A stretch of DNA of 35,389 nucleotides. Source: Candidatus Desulfofervidaceae bacterium (GTDB lineage Bacteria > Desulfobacterota > Desulfofervidia > Desulfofervidales > Desulfofervidaceae). The stretch is from contig JALWFG010000007.1 in the NCBI GenBank assembly GCA_027038965.1, forward strand, positions 1-35,389, given 5' to 3'. This document shows, piece by piece, positions 1 to 6,683 of the stretch. The notes beneath the pieces were generated by a model. That model was given only the letters and a program-made list of their open reading frames with translations, ran no database searches and was not told the DNA's origin. The translations under genes were made by a program, and so were the position numbers. Every line of letters starts with the position of its first letter. Within the stretch, counting starts at the first letter, position 1.

Positions 1-137
1 AGGTGGCCGCGGCTGGAGGCATCAATGAGACAAACATTGCCGATTATGCGGCCACAGGTGTGGATTTGATTGTTTTAAGTTGTGCCTATTTTGGAAAACC
101 AGCAGATATTAAAGTAAGTTTAATGCCAGCGTTATGA
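1..137 (+). CDS. modD: ModD-like protein, C-terminal end (partial)
   Basis: This is the 3' end of a gene that begins before the window. The reading frame starting at base 3 is open to a TGA at 135-137. It encodes a tail with AAAGGINETN, then YAATGVDLIVLS and a KPADIKV ending. This pattern matches the end of the NadC/ModD phosphoribosyltransferase fold, where a GGI-x-x-x-N turn is followed by a final beta strand. ModD is a quinolinate-phosphoribosyltransferase-like protein found in molybdenum transport operons; its reaction is not settled. The stop overlaps the ModB start as ATGA (134-137), which indicates translational coupling. NadC is the alternative, but the molybdate transport neighbours favour ModD. 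Confidence 0.75.
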   Translation, partial: VAAAGGINETNIADYAATGVDLIVLSCAYFGKPADIKVSLMPAL

Positions 138-937
138 GAGTATTGCATTTAAAAACATCACAAACGAAGTTGTTTGATATTGGAATTTCTTTTATTGCAG
201 GACTTTTCTTTACCTTTATCGTCTTGGTTTTAATAACCTTAATGACTACCACTTCCTTACATGAATTGTATCGTCAAATGCGTTCATCGGTTGTGATTTC
301 AGCGGTATGGATCAGCATAGAAACATCTATAGCTGTGGTTTTGCTAAGTTTTATTTTTGGTTTTCCAGTAGCTTATCTCTTGGCACTAAAACAGTTTAAG
401 GGTAAGCCCTTTTTGGAAACCTTAATTGACCTACCTATTGTCATGCCTCCCTTGGTATCGGGGCTTGCTCTTTTAATCTTGTTTGGTGGCACAGGTTTAC
501 TTGGGAAACTACTGAATAAATGGGGTTTAAATATCATCTTTACCAAAAAAGGTATTCTTATTGCCCAATTATTTGTGGCTTCTCCCTTTTTTATCAAAAC
601 AGTCCGGGAAGCCATTGCCAGCATTCCGCAAAACTTATTGGCTGCATCGGCTACCCTTGGAGCTTCTCCCTTTTACACATTCAGAAAGGTAATATTACCT
701 CTCTCTAAGAGCGCCATCTGGGCTGGGTTAACCATGACCTGGGCCAGGGCATTAGGTGAATTTGGTGCTACTGCTATGGTTGCTGGATGTATCCCACAAC
801 AGACAGAAACAATGACTATCGCCATTTATATGGGGGCCATGAGTGGTGAATTGGCAACGGCTAGCGCCCTTGCCCTTATCCTTGTAGTCTTTTCCTTTGT
901 ATCTTTATTAGTATTCAAAAGTGGGTTAAAGAGATGA
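134..937 (+). CDS. modB: Molybdate/tungstate ABC transporter permease
   Basis: This 267-aa inner-membrane permease belongs to the ModB/WtpB family and imports molybdate or tungstate with ModC. It has about five or six hydrophobic segments (around residues 15-37, 52-75, 100-118, 140-155, 195-215 and 240-262). The cytoplasmic EAA-type coupling loop is at residues 169-190 (AASATLGASPF then a KVILP ending), and a typical ModB block, GEFGATAMVAG, follows at 208-218. The start ATG overlaps the modD stop, and its own stop overlaps the modC start by ATGA (934-937). No modA binding-protein gene lies in the visible part, so it may be upstream or elsewhere. Sequence alone does not separate molybdate from tungstate; the nearby nifV is compatible with a molybdenum nitrogenase. 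Confidence 0.9.
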   Translation: MRVLHLKTSQTKLFDIGISFIAGLFFTFIVLVLITLMTTTSLHELYRQMRSSVVISAVWISIETSIAVVLLSFIFGFPVAYLLALKQFKGKPFLETLIDLPIVMPPLVSGLALLILFGGTGLLGKLLNKWGLNIIFTKKGILIAQLFVASPFFIKTVREAIASIPQNLLAASATLGASPFYTFRKVILPLSKSAIWAGLTMTWARALGEFGATAMVAGCIPQQTETMTIAIYMGAMSGELATASALALILVVFSFVSLLVFKSGLKR

Positions 938-2073
938 GCATCTTTCTAGAAGATATCACTAAATATTTTGGTTCCCAGAAAGTGTTAGATAAGCTTTCTT
1001 TAAAAATAAAAAAAGGAGAATTTCATGTCATTTTAGGCCCAAGTGGAGAAGGCAAAAGCACTCTTTTATCTATTATTGCAGGTTTGTTAAAGCCAGATAA
1101 AGGTAATATCTGGATTGATGGACAATTAGTCAATGAACTGCCTCCTCAAAAAAGACAAATAGGTTTTGTATTTCAGGACTTTGCCTTGTTTCCTCATTTG
1201 ACAGTTTTTGAAAATGTTGCCTATGGCCTTAAGGCAAGGGGAGTCAAAAATAACAAGCTAAAAGAAAGGATATGTTTTTATCTAAACATGGTTGGTCTAG
1301 ATATGTATAGGGACAAATATCCTCCAGAGCTAAGTGGTGGCCAAAAACAACGAGTTGCCCTAGCAAGGGCTTTAGCCATAAACCCTAGGCTACTTCTTTT
1401 AGATGAACCTCTAAGCCATATTGACGCCTGGCAGCAGGAGAAACTAAGGGAAGACTTAAAGCAAATTCAGCAAAACACAGGCGTAACCACCATTTATGTT
1501 ACTCATGACCAGCTTGAAGCCAGAGTATTAGCAGACCGAGTGTCTATTCTGCATCAAGGTAGAATTGAGCAAGTAGAACCACCAGAAGAACTTTTTTACC
1601 AACCTAAAACTGGATTTGTGGCTAACTTTATCGGAGCTACAAACATTTTAGACGGTTATGTCAGTAAAATGAACGATAACAATGTGAAATTTAAGATAAA
1701 GGATTCAGATTTGACTATCACCGTCAAAAAGTATCCTATTTTTCAAGATAAAAGGCAGATTCGTCTTTGTTTACACCCTGAAAAGATCATTTTAAGTTTA
1801 AGGCCTGAGAAAGAAAACCATTTTTTAGGTGTAGTTGAAGATATTAAACTCTTAGGTATTACAGCCAGGGTTAATGTAAATATAAGGGGGCTTAAAATAA
1901 AAGCGATTGTCCCACGAAAACACATTTCTTCTATAACCCGACAAACTTCAGTTTGGGTTTGCTTTTCTTCAGATGTTCCTCACCCCCTTTGTGGACGCTG
2001 CCATCGTTTACCTCCGCATTTGCGGAGATGTAATCAGTGCAGGGAAAACAAGCAGAAATCGGTTGAGTTATGA
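934..2073 (+). CDS. modC: Molybdate ABC transporter ATP-binding protein with unusual Cys-rich tail
   Basis: This is a 379-aa ABC ATPase that powers ModB. Walker A is at 35-43 (GPSGEGKST), the Q-loop glutamine at about 81, the signature LSGGQ at 133-137, Walker B with DE at 157-158 and the H-loop His at 191. A TOBE-like regulatory domain spans about 235-350. Family members normally end near a '...FSSDV-H-L' strand, reached here at about residue 348. The protein then runs on for roughly 30 residues containing two CxxC pairs (C353/C356 and C366/C369). That tail is either a real zinc-knuckle-like extension or the product of a shift at the C5 run at 1983-1987; the +2 frame across the same bases is also open, to a TAA at 2078-2080. 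The stop overlaps the next ATG as ATGA. Confidence 0.88.
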   Translation: MSIFLEDITKYFGSQKVLDKLSLKIKKGEFHVILGPSGEGKSTLLSIIAGLLKPDKGNIWIDGQLVNELPPQKRQIGFVFQDFALFPHLTVFENVAYGLKARGVKNNKLKERICFYLNMVGLDMYRDKYPPELSGGQKQRVALARALAINPRLLLLDEPLSHIDAWQQEKLREDLKQIQQNTGVTTIYVTHDQLEARVLADRVSILHQGRIEQVEPPEELFYQPKTGFVANFIGATNILDGYVSKMNDNNVKFKIKDSDLTITVKKYPIFQDKRQIRLCLHPEKIILSLRPEKENHFLGVVEDIKLLGITARVNVNIRGLKIKAIVPRKHISSITRQTSVWVCFSSDVPHPLCGRCHRLPPHLRRCNQCRENKQKSVEL

Positions 2074-2522
2074 ACTGTAAAATAAATATCCTTACTGCTA
2101 AAAAGGCAGATATAGATGGCATGTGTCATTTGCTTGAGCAATTATTTTCCATTGAAAAAGACTTTTCTCCAGATAGGGAAAGGCATAAAAGAGGATTAAA
2201 CCTACTTTTGGCCGATAAAAAGGCAGTCCTATTTGTGGCCAAAGAAGGCGATAAGGTCGTTGGCATGTGCACACTGCAGTTTTTCATCTCTACAGCCGAA
2301 GGAGGAAAAGTGGCCCTTTTAGAAGATTTGGTTGTAGATAAAGACTGGCGAGGAAGGGGAATTGGCACTGCCTTACTTAAGACAGCCGAGCAATACTGTC
2401 AGAAAAACGCTGTCTCACGTATTACTTTACTCGCCGATAAAGACAATCATGCGGCCTTGAACTTTTATAAAAAACACCATCTCCAAGAGACAAATTTGAT
2501 AGCCTTGAAAAAATTTATTTAA
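2070..2522 (+). CDS. GNAT-family N-acetyltransferase
   Basis: This 150-aa protein has the GNAT fold. The acetyl-CoA pyrophosphate-binding motif A is clear at residues 87-104 (LVVDKDWRGRGIGTALL, with R94-G-R-G-I-G). A C-terminal motif B-like stretch follows (NHAALNFYKKHHL). The substrate cannot be inferred. The start codon overlaps the modC stop by four bases, so it is probably translated with the molybdate transporter, although no functional link is known. It ends 28 bp before the convergent end of the sigma factor gene, and I see no terminator hairpin between them. Confidence 0.85.
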   Translation: MNCKINILTAKKADIDGMCHLLEQLFSIEKDFSPDRERHKRGLNLLLADKKAVLFVAKEGDKVVGMCTLQFFISTAEGGKVALLEDLVVDKDWRGRGIGTALLKTAEQYCQKNAVSRITLLADKDNHAALNFYKKHHLQETNLIALKKFI

Positions 2523-2550
2523 ATTGGCTTAGACAAGTAAGCACTAGGAT

Positions 2551-3657
2551 TTAAAGGTTCGGAGAGAAAAGGGTATTAAAATCCAATCCCAAATCTTCGG
2601 CAGCTATCCGTAGCTTTTGAAGGGATCTTTTCTCTATCTGCCTGATTCTTTCACGAGTAACGCCAAATTTTTCTCCGATTTCCTGCAGGGTATGTTCTGT
2701 TTCCCCTCCAATACCAAAACGCAAACGCAGGATCTCCTGTTCCCTAGGGGTAAGGGTGGACAGCATCGTTTGGAGCTTGCGTGAAAGTTCTGTATGAAGA
2801 ACAGAATCAAAGGGAGAAATGGCCTTTGGGTCTTTAATAAAGTCCTTTAGGGTGCTGTCTTCATCGCCAATAGGAGATTCCAACGACACTGGTTCTTGCA
2901 CCGCTGACAAAACAGCCCTGACTTTTTTCAGCGGTAACCCCGTTTCCTCTGCCATTTGTTCAATAGTGGGCTCTCTTCCATATTTGTTAAGTGAATTATA
3001 AAAGGACTTGAGGACCTTAGTCTTTAATTCCACAAAGTGAACAGGTAACCGAATTGTTTTGGATTTATCCGAAATGGCCCTTACGATAGATTGTTTGATC
3101 CACCAAGTAGCATAGGTGCTAAAACGATATCCCTCTTTGTAATCAAACCGAAAGATGGCCTTTATTAGCCCGATATTGCCCTCTTGAATCAGGTCAGCCA
3201 AACTTAAGCCATGGCCTACATACCGTTTGGCAATGCTTATTACCAAACGCAAATTTGCCTTAATCATTTCATTACAAGCATCCCTTACTATCTGGTCTAA
3301 TCTTTCAAGACGCTGTTTTAACTGAATCAACTTGGGTTCATGATATTTTTCCGCAAGTTGGTATATTGTCTTTGTCACGGTTTTAAGATACCATTCCTTA
3401 GGCAAAGTATCCTTTTGTTGCCACTGCCTTATTCGGGCCTTAAGGGCTATCAATTCAGGACAGGAGACACTTGCCTGAAGGACAAGAAATATAATTGCAT
3501 TGTATCCTTTACGAATCCGAATGGCAATTCGCTGTTCCTCTTTTTTGGTAAAAAGCTTGCAGGTACCTACTTCTTGTAAGTAAACAGTTATGGCCTCTGG
3601 AGAATCAAAACAGCTCGCTTGGGAAGTCTCTTTTGTTTCTTTTTTATCAGAACGCAT
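2551..3657 (-). CDS. RNA polymerase sigma-70 family factor, RpoS/group-2-like
   Basis: This 368-aa sigma factor has all conserved regions. Region 1.2 is at about 17-50 (SPEAITVYLQEVG), and a short non-conserved linker runs from 55 to 120. Region 2 spans about 125-200, with NLRLVISIAKRYVGHGLSLA, the DLIQEGN core-binding motif and YATWWIKQS of region 2.3-2.4. Region 3 is at about 205-285, and region 4 at 295-355 carries the HTH (TLQEIGEKFGVTRERIRQIE). It lacks the large N-terminal region 1.1 and the long insert of a typical proteobacterial RpoD, so I favour an alternative, RpoS-like sigma; a reduced primary sigma is possible. A good sigma-70-type promoter lies about 100 bp upstream (3757-3784). 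It sits downstream of nifV and the EamA gene on the same strand. Confidence 0.88.
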   Translation of the reverse strand: MRSDKKETKETSQASCFDSPEAITVYLQEVGTCKLFTKKEEQRIAIRIRKGYNAIIFLVLQASVSCPELIALKARIRQWQQKDTLPKEWYLKTVTKTIYQLAEKYHEPKLIQLKQRLERLDQIVRDACNEMIKANLRLVISIAKRYVGHGLSLADLIQEGNIGLIKAIFRFDYKEGYRFSTYATWWIKQSIVRAISDKSKTIRLPVHFVELKTKVLKSFYNSLNKYGREPTIEQMAEETGLPLKKVRAVLSAVQEPVSLESPIGDEDSTLKDFIKDPKAISPFDSVLHTELSRKLQTMLSTLTPREQEILRLRFGIGGETEHTLQEIGEKFGVTRERIRQIEKRSLQKLRIAAEDLGLDFNTLFSPNL

Positions 3658-3756
3658 TTTCTATTCAGTCAGAAATACCTTTTCTAAAAAGTCCTTGGCT
3701 CTTGGGATATGGATATAGCCTCTCACCCATACCTTTTTCAAAAAAGATACCTTCCT

Positions 3757-3784
3757 ATTATATAGCTTTTTTTGGTCCTTTCAA
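3757..3784 (-). promoter_or_regulatory. Sigma-70-type promoter upstream of the sigma factor gene
   Basis: On the minus strand, TTGAAA (3784-3779) is followed after 16 bp by a perfect TATAAT (3762-3757). Transcription would start near 3750 and leave a leader of about 90 nt before the sigma gene ATG at 3657. This suggests the sigma factor can be expressed independently of the upstream nifV and EamA genes. Confidence 0.6.
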
Positions 3785-3874
3785 CCATCATTTAATAATT
3801 TTGGATAGGGACACAATTTAAAGAAAAAACTGGAAAGGGGTCTTTTGCACAATTATTTAAGGCTCCAACCACCT

Positions 3875-4741
3875 TTAGCCTATTTTCAACAATATCAACC
3901 CAATAATAATTACCACTGAGGCAAGGGTGCGAGTCCAAACATGGGTTTCTTTGAAAACAAGAGCTCCAAGCCAAACGCTCAAGATAATACTGGCCCGGCG
4001 TAAAGCTACGGCATAACTTATGGGGCATATTTTGATGCCATAGCGGAAAGACAGGAAAGAACCTGCGAGCATAAGTCCCCCTAAGAGCACTTGAAACGGA
4101 TGGGTCTTAACTCCCATAAATATATCTTTGGCAGGGAAATGCCACCATACCCAGGCAGTAAGAAAACCAAGCATAAATAATACCATGAGTAAAATATAGG
4201 GATAAATAAGCCGATCTGAAAGCATTTTAACGCCGGTTTTATCCATAACCGAACCTATAGAAGCAAAAAAGGCCGCTGCCAGGGCCCAAAGGGTAGGCCA
4301 CTTATCTTTCTGAGGACAAGAAAGGAAGCTGCCGCTTCCCTGAAGCAATATTGTTCCTAAGGTGATAAACACAATGCCTATTATGCCAAGCCCACTCAGG
4401 CGTTCGTGCAGAAAAATGCCGGCCCAAAGGGGAACAAAAAGGGGAGTCAGGCTACTTAAAGGATAGACCAAAGAAAGCTCTCCTCTTTGATAGGCCTTAC
4501 TGGTACAAATTTGATAGAGAAAATACATAAATCCTGCCCCTAGGCAGGCAAGACCGGCCCTTGGGGGAAAGGATTTCCATACATCTGCCTGCCAGAGGCT
4601 TATGAACAGAAAAAACAGAAAGGTCGTAAGAAACATCCACCAGATATAAATCTGCTTGTGAAGGCTGTTTTTGACACAAAAGTTCCATCCCATGTGAAAG
4701 AGGGCTGAAATGGCAATCAGGAAAAAGGCATGTAGAGTCAT
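3875..4741 (-). CDS. EamA/DMT-family membrane transporter
   Basis: This 288-aa protein is almost entirely hydrophobic, with about ten membrane helices in two repeated halves, as in the drug/metabolite transporter (EamA) superfamily. The first half ends near VFITLGTILLQGSG (about 140-153) and the second near SVVIIIGLILLKIG at the C-terminus; each half has the typical PLSSLTPLFVPLWA or AVALRRASIILSVWLGALVFKE block before its last helix. The substrate is unknown; exporters of metabolites or amino acids are common in the family. The ATG at 4741 is preceded by AAGGA at good spacing. It lies 69 bp downstream of nifV on the same strand and could be co-transcribed from the sigma-54 promoter. Confidence 0.85.
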   Translation of the reverse strand: MTLHAFFLIAISALFHMGWNFCVKNSLHKQIYIWWMFLTTFLFFLFISLWQADVWKSFPPRAGLACLGAGFMYFLYQICTSKAYQRGELSLVYPLSSLTPLFVPLWAGIFLHERLSGLGIIGIVFITLGTILLQGSGSFLSCPQKDKWPTLWALAAAFFASIGSVMDKTGVKMLSDRLIYPYILLMVLFMLGFLTAWVWWHFPAKDIFMGVKTHPFQVLLGGLMLAGSFLSFRYGIKICPISYAVALRRASIILSVWLGALVFKETHVWTRTLASVVIIIGLILLKIG

Positions 4742-4810
4742 ATCTAAATCCTTAACCTCATTTTAATCTACCACTTTTAGCCAATCAATCGCACATTTAC
4801 ATCTCACATT

Positions 4811-5917
4811 TTAAGCCGCCTTTTGTACAATTTGCAAGAGCTCCTCATCCGTCAAACAGCGGTTCAAAGAAGAAGAAGTAATTTTTACCCTTTTTAAAAT
4901 TTCCTCCAAATGTATGGTGTTTAAGTCTATGCCCAAGCTGGCCAATTTGGCCGCCAATGCCTTTTCTCCAGCCTTTTTCCCGATAAGAAACTTGCGTTTT
5001 AACCCAAGCTCTTCAGGTCTTAGGGGTTCATAAGTTTGAGAATATTTAAGGATTCCATCAATATGAATTCCCGATTCACAGGTAAAGATTTCTTCTCCAA
5101 CAATAGGTTTTTTAGGAGAAATGGGCACACGGGCGGCATCGGCCACATAATGGCAGAGAGGGCGGAGAGGAGAAAGCCGATAACATTCTTTCCCCATGCG
5201 TTTGACCAAAAAGGCCACAACTTCTTCTAGGGCCGTATTGCCTGCCCGTTCACCCAAACCACAAACCGTAACATCTACAAAATCGGCCCCTGCCTGAAGG
5301 GCAGAAATGGCATTGGCTGTGGCCATACCAAAGTCATTGTGAGTATGTACTCCAATGTCCAGACTACAACAAACCTTCAATTCTTTTACGATATGATACA
5401 TCTCCAGAGGACTCAAGATGCCCAAGGTATCGGCAAATCGGATGCGGTTGGCCCCTGCCCTCTGAGCTACAGCACACACCTGCTTTACAAACTCCAACTC
5501 AGCCCGTGAGGCATCTTCTAACCCCAGGGAAATATATAAGTTGTGTCTGCCCCGAATATAACGAACACTCCTAGAGACTGTCTCTAATACCCATTGCCGG
5601 CTCTTTTTTAACTTGTGTTCAATGTGAATATCTGACACCGGTACAGATATGGCAATTACATCTGGGCCAAGGGCAAGCGTTTCATCAATGTCCGCTGGCA
5701 GACATCGGCACCAAAGAGAAAGTCGGGCTGAAGTGTGTTTCTTCGCTTGATAAAAAAGCTCCTTTATCTCTGGATTTTTAACAGCCACACCCAATTCTAT
5801 TTCCTCTATGCCAATTTGGGTTAAAAGGTCAATAATGTGAAGCTTTTGTTCGGGTTCAAAATAAACATAAGCTGCTTGTTCCCCTTCTCTTAAGGTAGTA
5901 TCTACTAGTCCTTTCAT
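4811..5917 (-). CDS. nifV: Homocitrate synthase (NifV type)
   Basis: This 368-aa HMGL/DRE-TIM metallolyase condenses acetyl-CoA with 2-oxoglutarate. In nitrogen fixers the homocitrate becomes the organic ligand of FeMo-cofactor. The opening motif DTTLREGEQ is at residues 6-14, FADTLGILSP at 161-170, the metal-binding HTHND at 191-195, GLGERAGN at 220-227, and a NifV-like ESGIHIDGILK block at about 290. It lacks the C-terminal leucine-sensing domain of full-length isopropylmalate synthase, which supports homocitrate synthase; a methanogen-type or AksA-like homologue is the main alternative. The modBC genes nearby and the sigma-54 promoter immediately upstream both fit nitrogenase. The ATG at 5917 follows a strong GGAGGGGG ribosome-binding site. 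Confidence 0.85.
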   Translation of the reverse strand: MKGLVDTTLREGEQAAYVYFEPEQKLHIIDLLTQIGIEEIELGVAVKNPEIKELFYQAKKHTSARLSLWCRCLPADIDETLALGPDVIAISVPVSDIHIEHKLKKSRQWVLETVSRSVRYIRGRHNLYISLGLEDASRAELEFVKQVCAVAQRAGANRIRFADTLGILSPLEMYHIVKELKVCCSLDIGVHTHNDFGMATANAISALQAGADFVDVTVCGLGERAGNTALEEVVAFLVKRMGKECYRLSPLRPLCHYVADAARVPISPKKPIVGEEIFTCESGIHIDGILKYSQTYEPLRPEELGLKRKFLIGKKAGEKALAAKLASLGIDLNTIHLEEILKRVKITSSSLNRCLTDEELLQIVQKAA

Positions 5918-5945
5918 AACGCCCCCTCCTTTGTGTTAGTTGAGG

Positions 5946-5961
5946 AGCAATTTATGTGCCA
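5946..5961 (-). promoter_or_regulatory. Sigma-54 (-24/-12) promoter of nifV
   Basis: On the minus strand the sequence reads TGGCAC-ATAAA-TTGCT, with the -24 element at 5961-5956 and the -12 element at 5950-5946. This is a perfect fit to the sigma-54 (RpoN) consensus, with the exact 5-bp spacing between boxes. The start site would fall near 5935, just before the nifV ribosome-binding site. Sigma-54 control is the norm for nif genes, with a NifA-type activator. No activator gene is visible in the window. Confidence 0.8.
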
Positions 5962-6020
5962 AATCTCAATTACATAAACGCTTTATAAATTGAGGATTTT
6001 AAAATAATCCCCTTAAAGAT

Positions 6021-6055
6021 TTTTAACAAAAATGTTAAAACTTACATAAATGTAA
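6021..6055. promoter_or_regulatory. Two adjacent inverted repeats upstream of the sigma-54 promoter, possible activator sites
   Basis: Two perfect palindromes lie side by side. One is TTTTAACA (6021-6028), a four-base spacer, then TGTTAAAA (6033-6040). The other is TTACAT (6042-6047), AA, then ATGTAA (6050-6055). They sit roughly 90-120 bp upstream of the predicted nifV start site, the usual distance for a sigma-54 enhancer. They do not match the strict NifA pattern TGT-N10-ACA. They could also serve the divergent mreD-like gene. Binding is inference only. Confidence 0.4.
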
Positions 6056-6083
6056 AGAAAATTTATTATACAAGTGAAGGATT

Positions 6084-6683
6084 TTGGGCCTTAAAAATAG
6101 AAACCTTAAGGGACTTGCAAGGACAAGTGGGTGTGATAAAAAAGGCTTAGGGAGTTTCCTTAAATCAGATTCGGCAAAGGGGGAATTGATCTTTAAGAAA
6201 GCTTTAATAAGGAATTTTTTTATTTTGTGGCTTTGGCCCGGAATATGTTTTTTTATTTCCCTTTCTCTTTATCCAGGCAAAATTAGTACTCTATCTTCCA
6301 TCTTTTTTAATGTAAGTCTTTTTTGGTTAATCTCCTTTTTTGAAAAGGGTGGCTTCTGGACCATATTTTTTTGGGGCACGATGTTAGATATTTACAAAAG
6401 TAATTGCTTTGGAGTTTATCTAAGCGGAATATTGTGTCTTTACATTATAGTCCAATCTGTAAGCTCCAAATTAATTTGGCAAAATTATTTAAATCAAATC
6501 CTTTATATCTTGTTTGCATTTTTGTTTCTTTGTTTTTGGCGCTATGTGCTGTCTGTGGTCTTTGACCTTCAGGAGGATCTTTGTCAGTTCAACCAATGTC
6601 TTCTAATGGCCTTTGTGGGAGGTATTTTCTCCCCAATAATTTATAAATTTTATTGTTTTTTCCAGAGGAAAGATGCCTCTTAA
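6084..6683 (+). CDS. mreD: Rod shape-determining protein MreD-like
   Basis: This is a membrane protein of up to 199 aa with about five or six hydrophobic helices between residues 45 and 195, diverged but consistent with MreD. The diagnostic part is the GxMLDI/YKS-like stretch (WGTMLDIYKSNCFGVYLSG, about 98-116), a conserved MreD feature. Position is the stronger evidence: it is followed, with an 11-bp overlap, by PBP2 and then RodA, the elongasome order. mreB and mreC are not present. The start is uncertain. TTG at 6084 has GAAGGA upstream but adds about 35 hydrophilic residues unlike the family, whereas a later TTG at 6189 would begin close to the first helix. Confidence 0.65.
   Translation: MGLKNRNLKGLARTSGCDKKGLGSFLKSDSAKGELIFKKALIRNFFILWLWPGICFFISLSLYPGKISTLSSIFFNVSLFWLISFFEKGGFWTIFFWGTMLDIYKSNCFGVYLSGILCLYIIVQSVSSKLIWQNYLNQILYILFAFLFLCFWRYVLSVVFDLQEDLCQFNQCLLMAFVGGIFSPIIYKFYCFFQRKDAS

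Noticed and set aside
6031-6060. NifA upstream activator site TGT-N10-ACA
   Set aside because: The nearest pair, TGT (6033) and ACA (6044), is separated by 8 bases, not 10, so the classical site is not present.
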